Source: Pseudobdellovibrionaceae bacterium (GTDB taxonomy: Bacteria; Bdellovibrionota; Bdellovibrionia; Bdellovibrionales; JAMPXM01). Taken from it: 5,216 nt of DNA. The notes beneath the pieces are model-generated. The model was not told the DNA's origin, ran no database searches, and saw only the letters and a list, made by a program, of their open reading frames with translations. The stretch is from assembly GCA_913774795.1 (NCBI GenBank), contig CAJYIL010000235.1, forward strand, positions 1-5,216, in the 5' to 3' direction. A program made the translations under genes and the position numbers. This document shows positions 1 to 5,216 of the stretch, in pieces. Numbering within the stretch: the first letter of the stretch is position 1; the number at the start of each line of letters is the position of its first letter.

Positions 1-47
1 TGATCAAGCGCAATAACCCGCGCCTCCGCAAAAAGAAGAAGCGCTAA
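1..47 (+). CDS. 3' end of an unidentified gene with a highly basic C-terminus (partial)
   Basis: Only the last 14 codons are in the window, read in the frame that starts at base 3: IKRNNPRLRKKKKR and then TAA at 45-47. It is the only forward frame open from the window edge; the other two stop at 1-3 and 13-15. The tail is strongly cationic (Lys/Arg in 9 of 14 residues), as in many ribosomal proteins, RNA helicases and other RNA-binding proteins, but that is too little to name a product. A rho-independent terminator in the same orientation begins 34 bp after the stop, which supports this as a true gene end. It is transcriptionally separate from the operon further right. Confidence 0.6.
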   Translation, partial: IKRNNPRLRKKKKR

Positions 48-62
48 GTCGTTTTCTCCAGA

Positions 63-263
63 TCAGTCAGCTCCATCTTCGAGCGTCGGCGTCATGTCGG
101 CGCTTTTGTTTTTTTGAGCCATCTTGCGGGCATCTTTCCAATTCGTTTTGCGATGACCGCCATTGATCTCTTCTCGGTCGATCTGCGACGTCGAATCGAT
201 ATCTGAATCTAGGCGGTTGTCAGAGGGTTTCATCACTTTCGAGCACGGTGACTGCGTTTCCAT
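63..263 (-). CDS. Possible small hydrophilic protein, 66 aa, function unknown
   Basis: The minus-strand frame begins METQSPCSKVMKPSDN and ends in a TGA at 65-63. Two in-frame ATGs exist. The one at 263-261 is preferred because GGGAGA (273-268) sits 5 nt upstream of it, whereas the outer ATG at 275-273 overlaps that same motif and has no convincing ribosome site of its own. The product is highly charged, with no signal peptide, membrane segment or recognisable domain; its second half contains the basic stretch NWKDARKMAQKNK and it ends in an acidic tail. Codon choice (ACG, TCG, ATC, GAC, CGC) resembles the genes to the right, which favours a real gene. Against it, its last 35 or so bases of sequence character come from the plus-strand terminator at 82-115, the length is short, and no family is recognised. 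It converges on the left-edge gene and diverges from the TPR gene. Confidence 0.42.
   Translation of the reverse strand: METQSPCSKVMKPSDNRLDSDIDSTSQIDREEINGGHRKTNWKDARKMAQKNKSADMTPTLEDGAD
82..115 (+). terminator. Rho-independent terminator of the left-edge gene
   Basis: A 9-bp stem pairs 82-90 (agcgtcggc) with 96-104 (gtcggcgct) across a 5-nt loop (gtcat). All pairs are Watson-Crick except two G-U wobbles (86:100 and 89:97). It runs straight into a T tract, four T, one G, then seven T (104-115). The T tract lies on the plus strand, so it terminates plus-strand transcription from the gene ending at 47. It also lies inside the 3' part of the possible minus-strand gene at 63-263. Confidence 0.82.
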
Positions 264-267
264 TTGG

Positions 268-273
268 TCTCCC
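268..273 (-). promoter_or_regulatory. Shine-Dalgarno deciding the start of the small minus-strand gene
   Basis: Read on the minus strand, this is GGGAGA followed by 5 nt and then ATG at 263-261. It overlaps the alternative upstream ATG (275-273), so both starts cannot be used efficiently, and the inner start is favoured. Confidence 0.4.
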
Positions 274-319
274 ATTTTGTTCTAGGTCTCGACACTCTTC
301 GCAGTGTGCGCGCGGGGGT

Positions 320-334
320 GTCATGAATCATGAC
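320..334. promoter_or_regulatory. Perfect 15-bp dyad, candidate operator
   Basis: GTCATGA-A-TCATGAC is a perfect inverted repeat with 7-bp arms around a single central base. Symmetry stops at the next pair (319/335). It lies between the divergent small minus-strand gene and the TPR operon. It ends 8 bp before TAAGAT (343-348), which matches the -10 consensus at four of six positions, so a bound dimer would cover the corresponding -35 area. The site resembles a dimeric regulator operator in form, but no specific regulator is recognised. The half-site also contains an ATG, so chance or a translational role cannot be excluded. Confidence 0.42.
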
Positions 335-448
335 GAATTTCGTAAGATCTCGTGAAAAATGATGGGCTTAGCGCCACCTTTCGAGCTGCGTTCGCGCCCC
401 TTTTGCGTCACTTCGCTTGTAGAAATTTCGGGGCGGGTTGGGACATTT

Positions 449-465
449 ATCGGCCACGAGCCGAT
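449..465 (+). other. Leader hairpin
   Basis: A perfect 6-bp stem, atcggc (449-454) with gccgat (460-465), closes a 5-nt loop (cacga). A second, weaker stem follows: gaccg (477-481) with cggtc (493-497), 11-nt loop. Neither has a T tract, so these are not intrinsic terminators. They could shape the leader RNA if transcription starts upstream of them. Confidence 0.3.
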
Positions 466-503
466 TGGTTTGATCTGACCGGTTTCGACTTTCGGTCCCG
501 GGA

Positions 504-533
504 TTGCGAAGGGTGGGGGTTGCTGGCTTTAAG
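504..533 (+). promoter_or_regulatory. Weak candidate sigma-70 promoter for the TPR operon
   Basis: TTGCGA (504-509) and TTTAAG (528-533) each match four of six consensus bases and are 18 bp apart. Transcription would start near 540, giving a short leader that still holds the AGGA ribosome site at 548. Many such weak matches occur by chance, and TAAGAT at 343-348 is an alternative -10 that would give a leader of about 200 nt. Confidence 0.2.
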
Positions 534-547
534 AACCGAAAGTGGGC

Positions 548-551
548 AGGA
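548..551 (+). promoter_or_regulatory. Ribosome binding site deciding the start of the TPR gene
   Basis: AGGA lies 4 nt before the ATG at 556, in the context AGGACGAG-ATG. The spacing is slightly short. The GTG at 352 has no purine-rich site at proper spacing (upstream bases taagatctc), so this motif, with the signal peptide that starts exactly here, argues for 556. Confidence 0.55.
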
Positions 552-555
552 CGAG

Positions 556-3500
556 ATGAAAAAGCATACGTTTGAAAAATCAGCGTTCGGAACCGTGGCC
601 GCAAGCCTTGCGCTCTCGGTTCTTCTCGCGATCGGGAGTGGATCGCCTTCGCTTGCGTGGGGCGCTGAGCCCGTCGTTGAGAACATGGACTCTGAAACCC
701 ACACGGTCGTCATCGATAAACTCGAAATGTCGCTCAGAAAAGCACAAGACGACGAGACGATTTCGCTGGCCCCTGTGCGCGCCCGTTTGGCTGATCTTTA
801 CTCCGACCGCGCTCGTCTTCGGGACCTCGCCGCCAAGGGAGGCGCTTCGAAGGACGCTCGCTCTGATCGTGCCCGTGCTCTCGAGCTTTATGTTCTCGTC
901 TTAAAAGAAGCCTCAAAAGAAGAACGGGGTTCCATTCTCGTTCACATGTCGCATCTGAACTCGATGCTCGCGCGTAACAAAGAAGCGCTCGCGATTTGGC
1001 AGCTCATCATCACGGAAGGTCCTTCGAAGCACGCTCCCGCAATTCTTCAGCAGGCTTACGCGGGTCGCGCCGAAACGTTGTATCAGCGCGGTGAATTTAA
1101 AAAGGCTCGTACGGATTTCGAAGTGGCTCTCCGCTTTGCTCCCGCGGTCAAACGCGGACCTCTCGCGCACCGGATCGCTTGGTGCAACTTAAACCTCGAC
1201 GATCAAGAGACCGCAGTTGAGCAACTCGTTCAGATCTTGAAGAGTCCATCGCTTTTGAAGCGCGAATCGACCGAAGGTTCAGCGACCGATGAAGCGTTCG
1301 AAGACGAAGTCGCCAATGACTTGGCGACGTTCGTCGCGCGCGGGCGTGTCACCTCGGAGCAAATCGCTCTTGTCGAAAAGCTTGCGCCAAAACGTTCAAA
1401 GCTTGCGGTGACAAAACACTTGGCTGAAGAGACTGAGCGCCTGGGGCAACCCCGCGCCGCCCTCGAAGCTTGGGCGATCGTTCAAAAATATGAGCCGCGC
1501 GGAGCCGACCGACTTCAAGTCTCGTCGCGTGTCGCGCGTCTTCGTTACAACTTGGGCGATAAAGCGGGTTCTTTGAAGGCCATCCAGGTGGCGATGAAAG
1601 ATTGGTCTCAGTGTAACGAGAAGCTCGATTGCGATAACCTCCGTAAAGAGATTCGCAACTTGATCACCGACTGGGCGAAAGCGGAAACGAAGAAGCCTTC
1701 GGAGAATTTGCTCGGAGCCTTCGTCTCTTACGTGAGTGTTTTCTCAGACGACATGGAGATGACTTACTTCGGTGCGGAGACGGCGAAAGCTGTTAAGCAA
1801 TCGGTCGTTGCGAACTCTCTGTATCATAAGGCGGCGTTGCTCGCGCGTTCATCGAAAGACGCAAAAGCCGCGCAAATCCTCGAGTCGTCACTGACGAACG
1901 AAGTTGAAATGGCTGAGCTGGCGCCGAAGGAAGAGGGCTACGCTCTCCGCCAAGCGGCGTACGACTTCTACATTTCGATGTCGCCGAAAGGAGACATCAA
2001 CCATAAGGTTCGCTATCAGCGTGCGCGTCTGCCTTACGAAATGGGCAACAACGCCGAAGCCTCGGCGCGCCTTGAAGCGTTCGCGAAATCGACGCAGTGT
2101 CGTTCGGCTTCGGCGGCGGATGCCCAGCTTTGTATCCAGGCGGCAGACCTTGATCTCGATGCACGCGTCTTGTTGAAAGATGACGTTGCGGTTGAGAAAG
2201 GTGCTCTTCAATACGCGCGTTTGATTCCATCTAAAAAACTCGAGTACTTGAAGATCGCTCGTACGTCGGCTTTGAAGCAAGCGGCCGGTATGGAGCCGTC
2301 GGCGGCGATCGCAAAACTTGCTTCGATCAATACTGAAGGGATGGATCGTGATGAATCGCTCCGTCTCTTGAAGACTCGCATGTCTTTGTCGGAGAAAACT
2401 CATGACTTGCCGGCCTTGAAAGCCGCAGCGGCGCAGCTCCTGAAGACTCCAAAGATCGATGCGAAAGATCACGAGTACGCTTTGTCTCGCTTGGCCTACG
2501 CAGCCGAAATGCAATTCGACTTCGGTCAAGCCTATGCCTACTCATCGAAGATGGAAATGCCTCAGCTCTCGGATGCCGATCGGGAGTTGAAGCTCGCGAT
2601 GTTCGCGGAACTCGCGGGCAAAGATCCTCGCAAGCACGAAGAAAAATTCCTGCAGATGTCGAAGTCGGCGGCGAAACGTTCGGTCGTTCGCGCGAAGGTT
2701 GTTCGTTCGGCTAAGAACAAAGCTCGTGAGCTGGCTCGTCAGGTCGAGTTGAAGCGTTATCCTTCGATCTACGCGCCACTCGTTCTCGAGATTTACGCGT
2801 CAACGGGTGATCGTTCGTTCGCGGAGCGCGAGCTTCGTTCGAAAGTCGTGTCGGCTCAACCAGCAGGCAAAGTCTTGGCTCGTCAGCTCTTCTTGGCAGA
2901 CTTCGCGAAAGTCGACTCGAAAATTTCAATGCACCGGATTCGTTCTAAGTCGGATTCGTTGATGCAACGAACTCTCGCCGAGCGTATCAACTTGATCGGT
3001 CAGGTTGAGAAGCAAGCAGCAAAAGCGATCAAGACCGGCGACTGGACAACTCAAGCCGTTACACTCGCGGTGCTCTCTCGTGAGAACAACCGTTTGTACT
3101 CAGACGTGATGGCGCTCCCGGTTCCGGCACGTCTTCGCGGAAAAGATCGTCTGCAGTATCAGCAAATGGTTGAGCAGCAGGCCAACGTATTCTTGCAGAA
3201 GCACCAAGCGATCGAACAGAAACTCCAAGGTTTCTGGAACGATGCAAAGGCTTTCCAGGCCATGGTCGACGATTACTCGACAGCGAAGCCAGAACTTCGT
3301 CGCTTGATGGCGCGCGAGATTAAAACTCTTGCACGTGTGGCTCCAGGCGATCGTCAAACGACGTTGAACAAAGCGATGCGTGAAGGCGTCGATGTCGCAT
3401 CGAAAGCTGAAGTCGCTTCGGCGACTCTGGATGCGCGTCAGGCTCCATTTGATGCGGGCTCGCTGGCGAAGCTCCGTGAACTTGAAGAATCGCGTTCCCG

Positions 3501-3573
3501 GGAGACGATGGTCGCTTACCTCGATGCACGTCTCTCGACATTAAAGGGTTCAAAAGAGGAGTCGAAGCAATGA
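556..3573 (+). CDS. Large secreted TPR-repeat protein, probable periplasmic scaffold (1005 aa)
   Basis: The product starts MKKHTFEKSA and has a Sec-type signal peptide: basic n-region (1-9), hydrophobic core about 10-29, and probable cleavage after SLA (residue 34). The mature part is almost entirely helical repeats. The clearest TPR is about 160-197 (AGRAETLYQRGEFKKARTDF and onward, with canonical Ala, Gly, Ala and Pro positions). Weaker units are seen about 129-157, 201-231, 284-314, 320-348, 486-512, 637-666 and 742-767. A basic stretch lies at 704-735, and a Gln/Lys-rich helical region at 865-930 may be coiled coil. Five cysteines include two local pairs (353/359 and 515/526), compatible with periplasmic disulfides. 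TPR solenoids bind protein partners; no catalytic motif is visible. The start at 556 is chosen over GTG 352 because of the ribosome site and signal peptide. The stop overlaps the next start (ATGA). Large periplasmic TPR proteins of the Glt/Agl gliding and trafficking systems (GltD/GltE-like) are the closest architectural analogues, but this assignment is inference. Confidence 0.92.
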   Translation: MKKHTFEKSAFGTVAASLALSVLLAIGSGSPSLAWGAEPVVENMDSETHTVVIDKLEMSLRKAQDDETISLAPVRARLADLYSDRARLRDLAAKGGASKDARSDRARALELYVLVLKEASKEERGSILVHMSHLNSMLARNKEALAIWQLIITEGPSKHAPAILQQAYAGRAETLYQRGEFKKARTDFEVALRFAPAVKRGPLAHRIAWCNLNLDDQETAVEQLVQILKSPSLLKRESTEGSATDEAFEDEVANDLATFVARGRVTSEQIALVEKLAPKRSKLAVTKHLAEETERLGQPRAALEAWAIVQKYEPRGADRLQVSSRVARLRYNLGDKAGSLKAIQVAMKDWSQCNEKLDCDNLRKEIRNLITDWAKAETKKPSENLLGAFVSYVSVFSDDMEMTYFGAETAKAVKQSVVANSLYHKAALLARSSKDAKAAQILESSLTNEVEMAELAPKEEGYALRQAAYDFYISMSPKGDINHKVRYQRARLPYEMGNNAEASARLEAFAKSTQCRSASAADAQLCIQAADLDLDARVLLKDDVAVEKGALQYARLIPSKKLEYLKIARTSALKQAAGMEPSAAIAKLASINTEGMDRDESLRLLKTRMSLSEKTHDLPALKAAAAQLLKTPKIDAKDHEYALSRLAYAAEMQFDFGQAYAYSSKMEMPQLSDADRELKLAMFAELAGKDPRKHEEKFLQMSKSAAKRSVVRAKVVRSAKNKARELARQVELKRYPSIYAPLVLEIYASTGDRSFAERELRSKVVSAQPAGKVLARQLFLADFAKVDSKISMHRIRSKSDSLMQRTLAERINLIGQVEKQAAKAIKTGDWTTQAVTLAVLSRENNRLYSDVMALPVPARLRGKDRLQYQQMVEQQANVFLQKHQAIEQKLQGFWNDAKAFQAMVDDYSTAKPELRRLMAREIKTLARVAPGDRQTTLNKAMREGVDVASKAEVASATLDARQAPFDAGSLAKLRELEESRSRETMVAYLDARLSTLKGSKEESKQ

Positions 3574-3872
3574 AAACCGCATTGATCTTCAGTCTGTTGT
3601 TGGCCGCTCTCGTGGCCCAGGCGGCGCCCCGCAAAGCGCCGGCTGCTTCGCCTCGTGCAGCTGCGAAGTCTTCGAAGCTTTCGAAAGACATTCGCTTTAG
3701 CGGATCAGCCGTCGACGGCAAGTATCTCTCGGCGGGTGAGTCGATCGCCGAAGTCGAAGGCGACAAAGAGATGGGCGCTCTCGTAGGCGTTCGCAAAAAC
3801 TTTAAAGACCGTTTGAAAATAGAAACTGCGCGTCTCGAAAACTCTCAGAAGTCAGCTGGAAAAGGAAACTGA
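3570..3872 (+). CDS. Small secreted basic protein (100 aa), function unknown
   Basis: It starts in a 4-bp ATGA overlap with the TPR gene, with AGAGGAG (3555-3561) 8 nt upstream, so translation is probably coupled. A clean Sec signal peptide, MKTALIFSLLLAALVAQA, is followed by likely cleavage after AQA (residue 18). The mature protein has two parts. First comes an Ala/Pro/Lys/Arg/Ser-rich linker (19-39) with no expected fold. Then a compact C-terminal segment (about 40-94) contains FSGSAVDGKYLSAGE, then VEGDKEMGALVGVRKNFKDR and a charged helix. There are no cysteines and no lipobox, so it should be soluble in the periplasm or held by partners. No enzyme motif is seen and I do not recognise the family. 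Sitting between the TPR protein and the lipoprotein, it is likely a small accessory subunit of the same envelope assembly (inference). Confidence 0.9.
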   Translation: MKTALIFSLLLAALVAQAAPRKAPAASPRAAAKSSKLSKDIRFSGSAVDGKYLSAGESIAEVEGDKEMGALVGVRKNFKDRLKIETARLENSQKSAGKGN

Positions 3873-3876
3873 AGTC

Positions 3877-5115
3877 ATGAATCCAAAATTCTTTGTAGCA
3901 ATGTTGGCGATGACCGCTCTCATGGCGGGATGCGGGACTCAAACAGATCCGACAGCCGATTATCCTGAGTTGAAAGACTCGGTTCAACCGCACAACACGA
4001 AGCCTCACTCGCAAGGTGTTCTTCCGGGCAGCCTCTTGACGGTTGAAATTCCGAGCACGATGAACTTCATCGAAGGTAAAGAAGCGTCTTATCCGATCAC
4101 GGTGACGTCGATGTTAAACAAGATCACATTTGACGTTGTCGCAGCGGAGTTGCCAAAAGGCATCGCGCTCGTTCAAGTCGATCCGACTCACTACGTTTTG
4201 AAGGGCACGTTGCCTTATGGCTCGACTTCGGGCGGCCAAAAGGGTGAACCGGCGCCGATCAAGCTGATCGCGACGAATCCGAAGGGCGATCAAGCGCAAA
4301 CACGTTTGTTCAACTCGTTGAGAACAGAATGGAACCCGTCGCTGTCATTGTACGCGACCGACCAGTATCCAATGGTCGAGCCTCAAGCGGCCGCCCTCTC
4401 GGTGAACGAAGGTGACGACTTGCCGATTTCGATCGTCGTGAGCGACGTCGGTTCGGTCGGTGCGGGTGCGCCAACGGGCTACGCGCCCTTCGGTGACGAC
4501 ACATCGTCGGGCGAAGTGGCGATCATCTCGGCTCGTCCGGGCCTTTCGGTTTCGAACAAACCGCAGGCTTTGGGCGGCGGTCGCTTCAAGTTCTCGGGAT
4601 CACTCGACACGAAGCAGTTGAAAATTCCTGCGGGCAAGCAGGAAGTCACGGCGCGTATTCTCGTCGCGTTTAAGTCGCCGTCACTCTTGATGTCGGCTGA
4701 CGAGATCATCGACGTGAAGATCGTGCGAGCGGCTCCGGCGGTTGCGCCGCAGCCAGCGGTCGCGCGTGTTGTGCCGAAGCCGTCGCAAGAGCCAATCGTG
4801 GTGAAGGCGGAGAAAGCTCCGGCGGCGGCTCCTGGAGCGACAGCTGCTACGGAAGCGCCGAAAGCGGATCAGGCTGCACCAGCGCCTACAACACCTGCAG
4901 CGGCAGCTCCTGCGATCAGTGCAGCGCCGGCGGCCCCAGCGGCCCAAGCCCCAGCAACGGAGGCCCCGAAGTCCGAAACACCAAAAGCGACGACGACAAA
5001 GTCAGCGGCGAAACCAGCAGCCAAGCCAGCTGCTAAGCCGTCGGCCGCGAAGACCCCAGCGAAACCAACGAAGCCCGCACCGAAGTCAGGATCGAAAAAG
5101 GAGACGAAGTCATGA
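3877..5115 (+). CDS. Lipoprotein with two Ig-like modules and a long Ala/Pro/Lys-rich tail (412 aa)
   Basis: The signal peptide ends in the lipobox LMAGC, so Cys19 should be lipidated; +2 is Gly, not Asp, which favours outer-membrane sorting. Two beta-rich modules follow, about 50-146 and 166-283. They share an order of motifs: EG then PI then V-rich strand (66-76 and 178-188), PKGI or RPGL (93-96 and 220-223), YVLKGTL or FKFSGSL (106-112 and 237-243), then a final strand (IKLIATN; ARILVAF). This resembles putative-Ig/cadherin-like folds such as He_PIG, and suggests an internal duplication. Residues 284-412 are low complexity: first Ala/Pro rich, then Lys rich with three AAKP units (377-388), and ending SGSKKETKS. 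Such tails are disordered and cationic; they could span the periplasm or contact peptidoglycan or anionic partners. AAAGGA (3861-3866) is 10 nt upstream. The start lies 4 bp after the previous stop, and its own stop overlaps the next ATG. No enzymatic motif is seen. Confidence 0.93.
   Translation: MNPKFFVAMLAMTALMAGCGTQTDPTADYPELKDSVQPHNTKPHSQGVLPGSLLTVEIPSTMNFIEGKEASYPITVTSMLNKITFDVVAAELPKGIALVQVDPTHYVLKGTLPYGSTSGGQKGEPAPIKLIATNPKGDQAQTRLFNSLRTEWNPSLSLYATDQYPMVEPQAAALSVNEGDDLPISIVVSDVGSVGAGAPTGYAPFGDDTSSGEVAIISARPGLSVSNKPQALGGGRFKFSGSLDTKQLKIPAGKQEVTARILVAFKSPSLLMSADEIIDVKIVRAAPAVAPQPAVARVVPKPSQEPIVVKAEKAPAAAPGATAATEAPKADQAAPAPTTPAAAAPAISAAPAAPAAQAPATEAPKSETPKATTTKSAAKPAAKPAAKPSAAKTPAKPTKPAPKSGSKKETKS
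4726..5112 (+). repeat. Low-complexity Ala/Pro/Lys coding tract, including three AAKP repeats
   Basis: This encodes residues 284-412 of the lipoprotein. At 5005-5040 three consecutive AAKP units are written with different synonymous codons (gcg gcg aaa cca; gca gcc aag cca; gct gct aag ccg). That indicates selection on the peptide rather than recent DNA slippage. Confidence 0.8.
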
Positions 5116-5216
5116 AACACACTATTTTGAAAGGTCTCTTCGCAGTTCTCGCGATCTCGATGGCGGCGCCCGCATTTGCCGGCGTGAGCAGCGATCTTGA
5201 AACTCTCGGCTCGAAC
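5112..5216 (+). CDS. N-terminus of a secreted protein (partial, runs off the window)
   Basis: Thirty-five codons are visible, starting in a 4-bp ATGA overlap with the lipoprotein gene; AAAAAGGAG (5095-5103) lies 8 nt upstream. The start MKHTILKGLFAVLAISMAAP is a typical Sec signal peptide, with likely cleavage after AFA (residue 23). There is no lipobox. The mature protein begins GVSSDLETLGSN. The remainder is outside the window, so its class is unknown. By position in the operon it could be an outer-membrane beta-barrel or another periplasmic partner, but nothing visible decides this. The signal peptide and coupled start make a real gene very likely. Confidence 0.87.
   Translation, partial: MKHTILKGLFAVLAISMAAPAFAGVSSDLETLGSN

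Larger units (their letters stand above)
264..555. other. Intergenic/leader region between the divergent genes
   Basis: These 292 bp hold no convincing gene. They contain a perfect dyad at 320-334, a 5-bp hairpin acact/agtgt (292-296 with 303-307), a 6-bp hairpin at 449-465, a weaker hairpin at 477-497 and the 8-bp palindrome tcccggga at 496-503. A plus-strand frame is open from GTG 352 into the TPR gene. However, its 68 codons have different composition (Trp and Cys rich, with TTA, AGA and TGT codons), lack a Shine-Dalgarno, and would place the signal peptide internally, so it is treated as untranslated leader. No known riboswitch class was recognised. Confidence 0.6.

Noticed and set aside
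421..555. Possible riboswitch in the hairpin-containing leader
   Set aside because: The hairpins at 449-465 and 477-497 do not match the conserved cores of GEMM (c-di-GMP), cobalamin, TPP or SAM classes that I can recall, and there is no terminator or anti-terminator pair.
572..904. Plus-strand 110-aa frame inside the start of the TPR gene
   Set aside because: Out of frame with the supported gene, Arg/Ser-rich random composition, no ribosome site.
1888..2529. 213-aa open frame on the minus strand
   Set aside because: It lies wholly antisense to the TPR gene; the product is Arg/Phe-rich with no domain, as expected from the reverse complement of TCG- and GAA-rich codons.
3320..3796. 158-aa open frame on the minus strand
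   Set aside because: It spans the junction of two well-supported plus-strand genes, has a low-complexity Ser/Pro/Arg composition and no ribosome site noted; it is a shadow frame.
5005..5040. Tandem DNA repeat or slippage hotspot
   Set aside because: The three 12-bp units differ at synonymous positions, so it is a peptide-level repeat rather than a DNA-level satellite.
4869..5120. Minus-strand 83-aa frame resembling a Gly/Ala-rich hydrophobic protein
   Set aside because: The composition is a mirror of the Ala/Pro/Lys repeat tract of the lipoprotein on the other strand.
4919..5200. Plus-strand 93-aa Arg/Gln-rich frame
   Set aside because: Out-of-frame reading of the same low-complexity tail; the in-frame lipoprotein has a lipobox, ribosome site and coupled neighbours.

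Overview
The window reads as part of a bacterial chromosome with moderate GC content. Serine is mostly TCG, and Leu/Ile/Thr codons favour CTC/TTG, ATC and ACG. Every gene in the main block begins with an export signal. A long periplasmic TPR protein beside lipoprotein and other envelope genes, with this codon style, suggests a predatory or deltaproteobacteria-like lineage, most likely Bdellovibrionota (Bdellovibrio-like). No phylogenetic marker gene is present, so this is inference.

Layout. At the left edge are the last 14 codons of a plus-strand gene with a very basic C-terminus, followed 34 bp later by a clear rho-independent terminator (82-115). A possible small minus-strand gene (63-263, 66 aa) converges on it and overlaps that terminator. 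Positions 264-555 form a non-coding or leader region with a perfect 15-bp dyad (320-334), several hairpins and a tiny upstream ORF. From 556 to the right edge runs a tight plus-strand operon: a 1005-aa secreted TPR-repeat protein (556-3573), a 100-aa secreted basic protein (3570-3872), a 412-aa lipoprotein with two Ig-like modules and a long Ala/Pro/Lys tail (3877-5115), and the start of another secreted protein (5112 onward, cut by the window edge). Junctions are a 4-bp ATGA overlap, a 4-bp gap and another 4-bp ATGA overlap, each with a strong Shine-Dalgarno, so the four genes are probably co-translated.

How they may work together. All four products should leave the cytoplasm. The TPR protein is a likely periplasmic scaffold. 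The lipoprotein is likely anchored in the outer membrane, with a flexible cationic tail long enough to reach peptidoglycan or protein partners. The small basic protein and the truncated fourth product would be periplasmic or outer-membrane partners. This gene mix is reminiscent of the Glt/Agl-type envelope clusters of Myxococcota and Bdellovibrionota (large periplasmic TPR proteins next to outer-membrane lipoproteins and beta-barrels). That link rests on architecture and recollection, not on any search. No mobile element, CRISPR array, tRNA or rRNA was seen.
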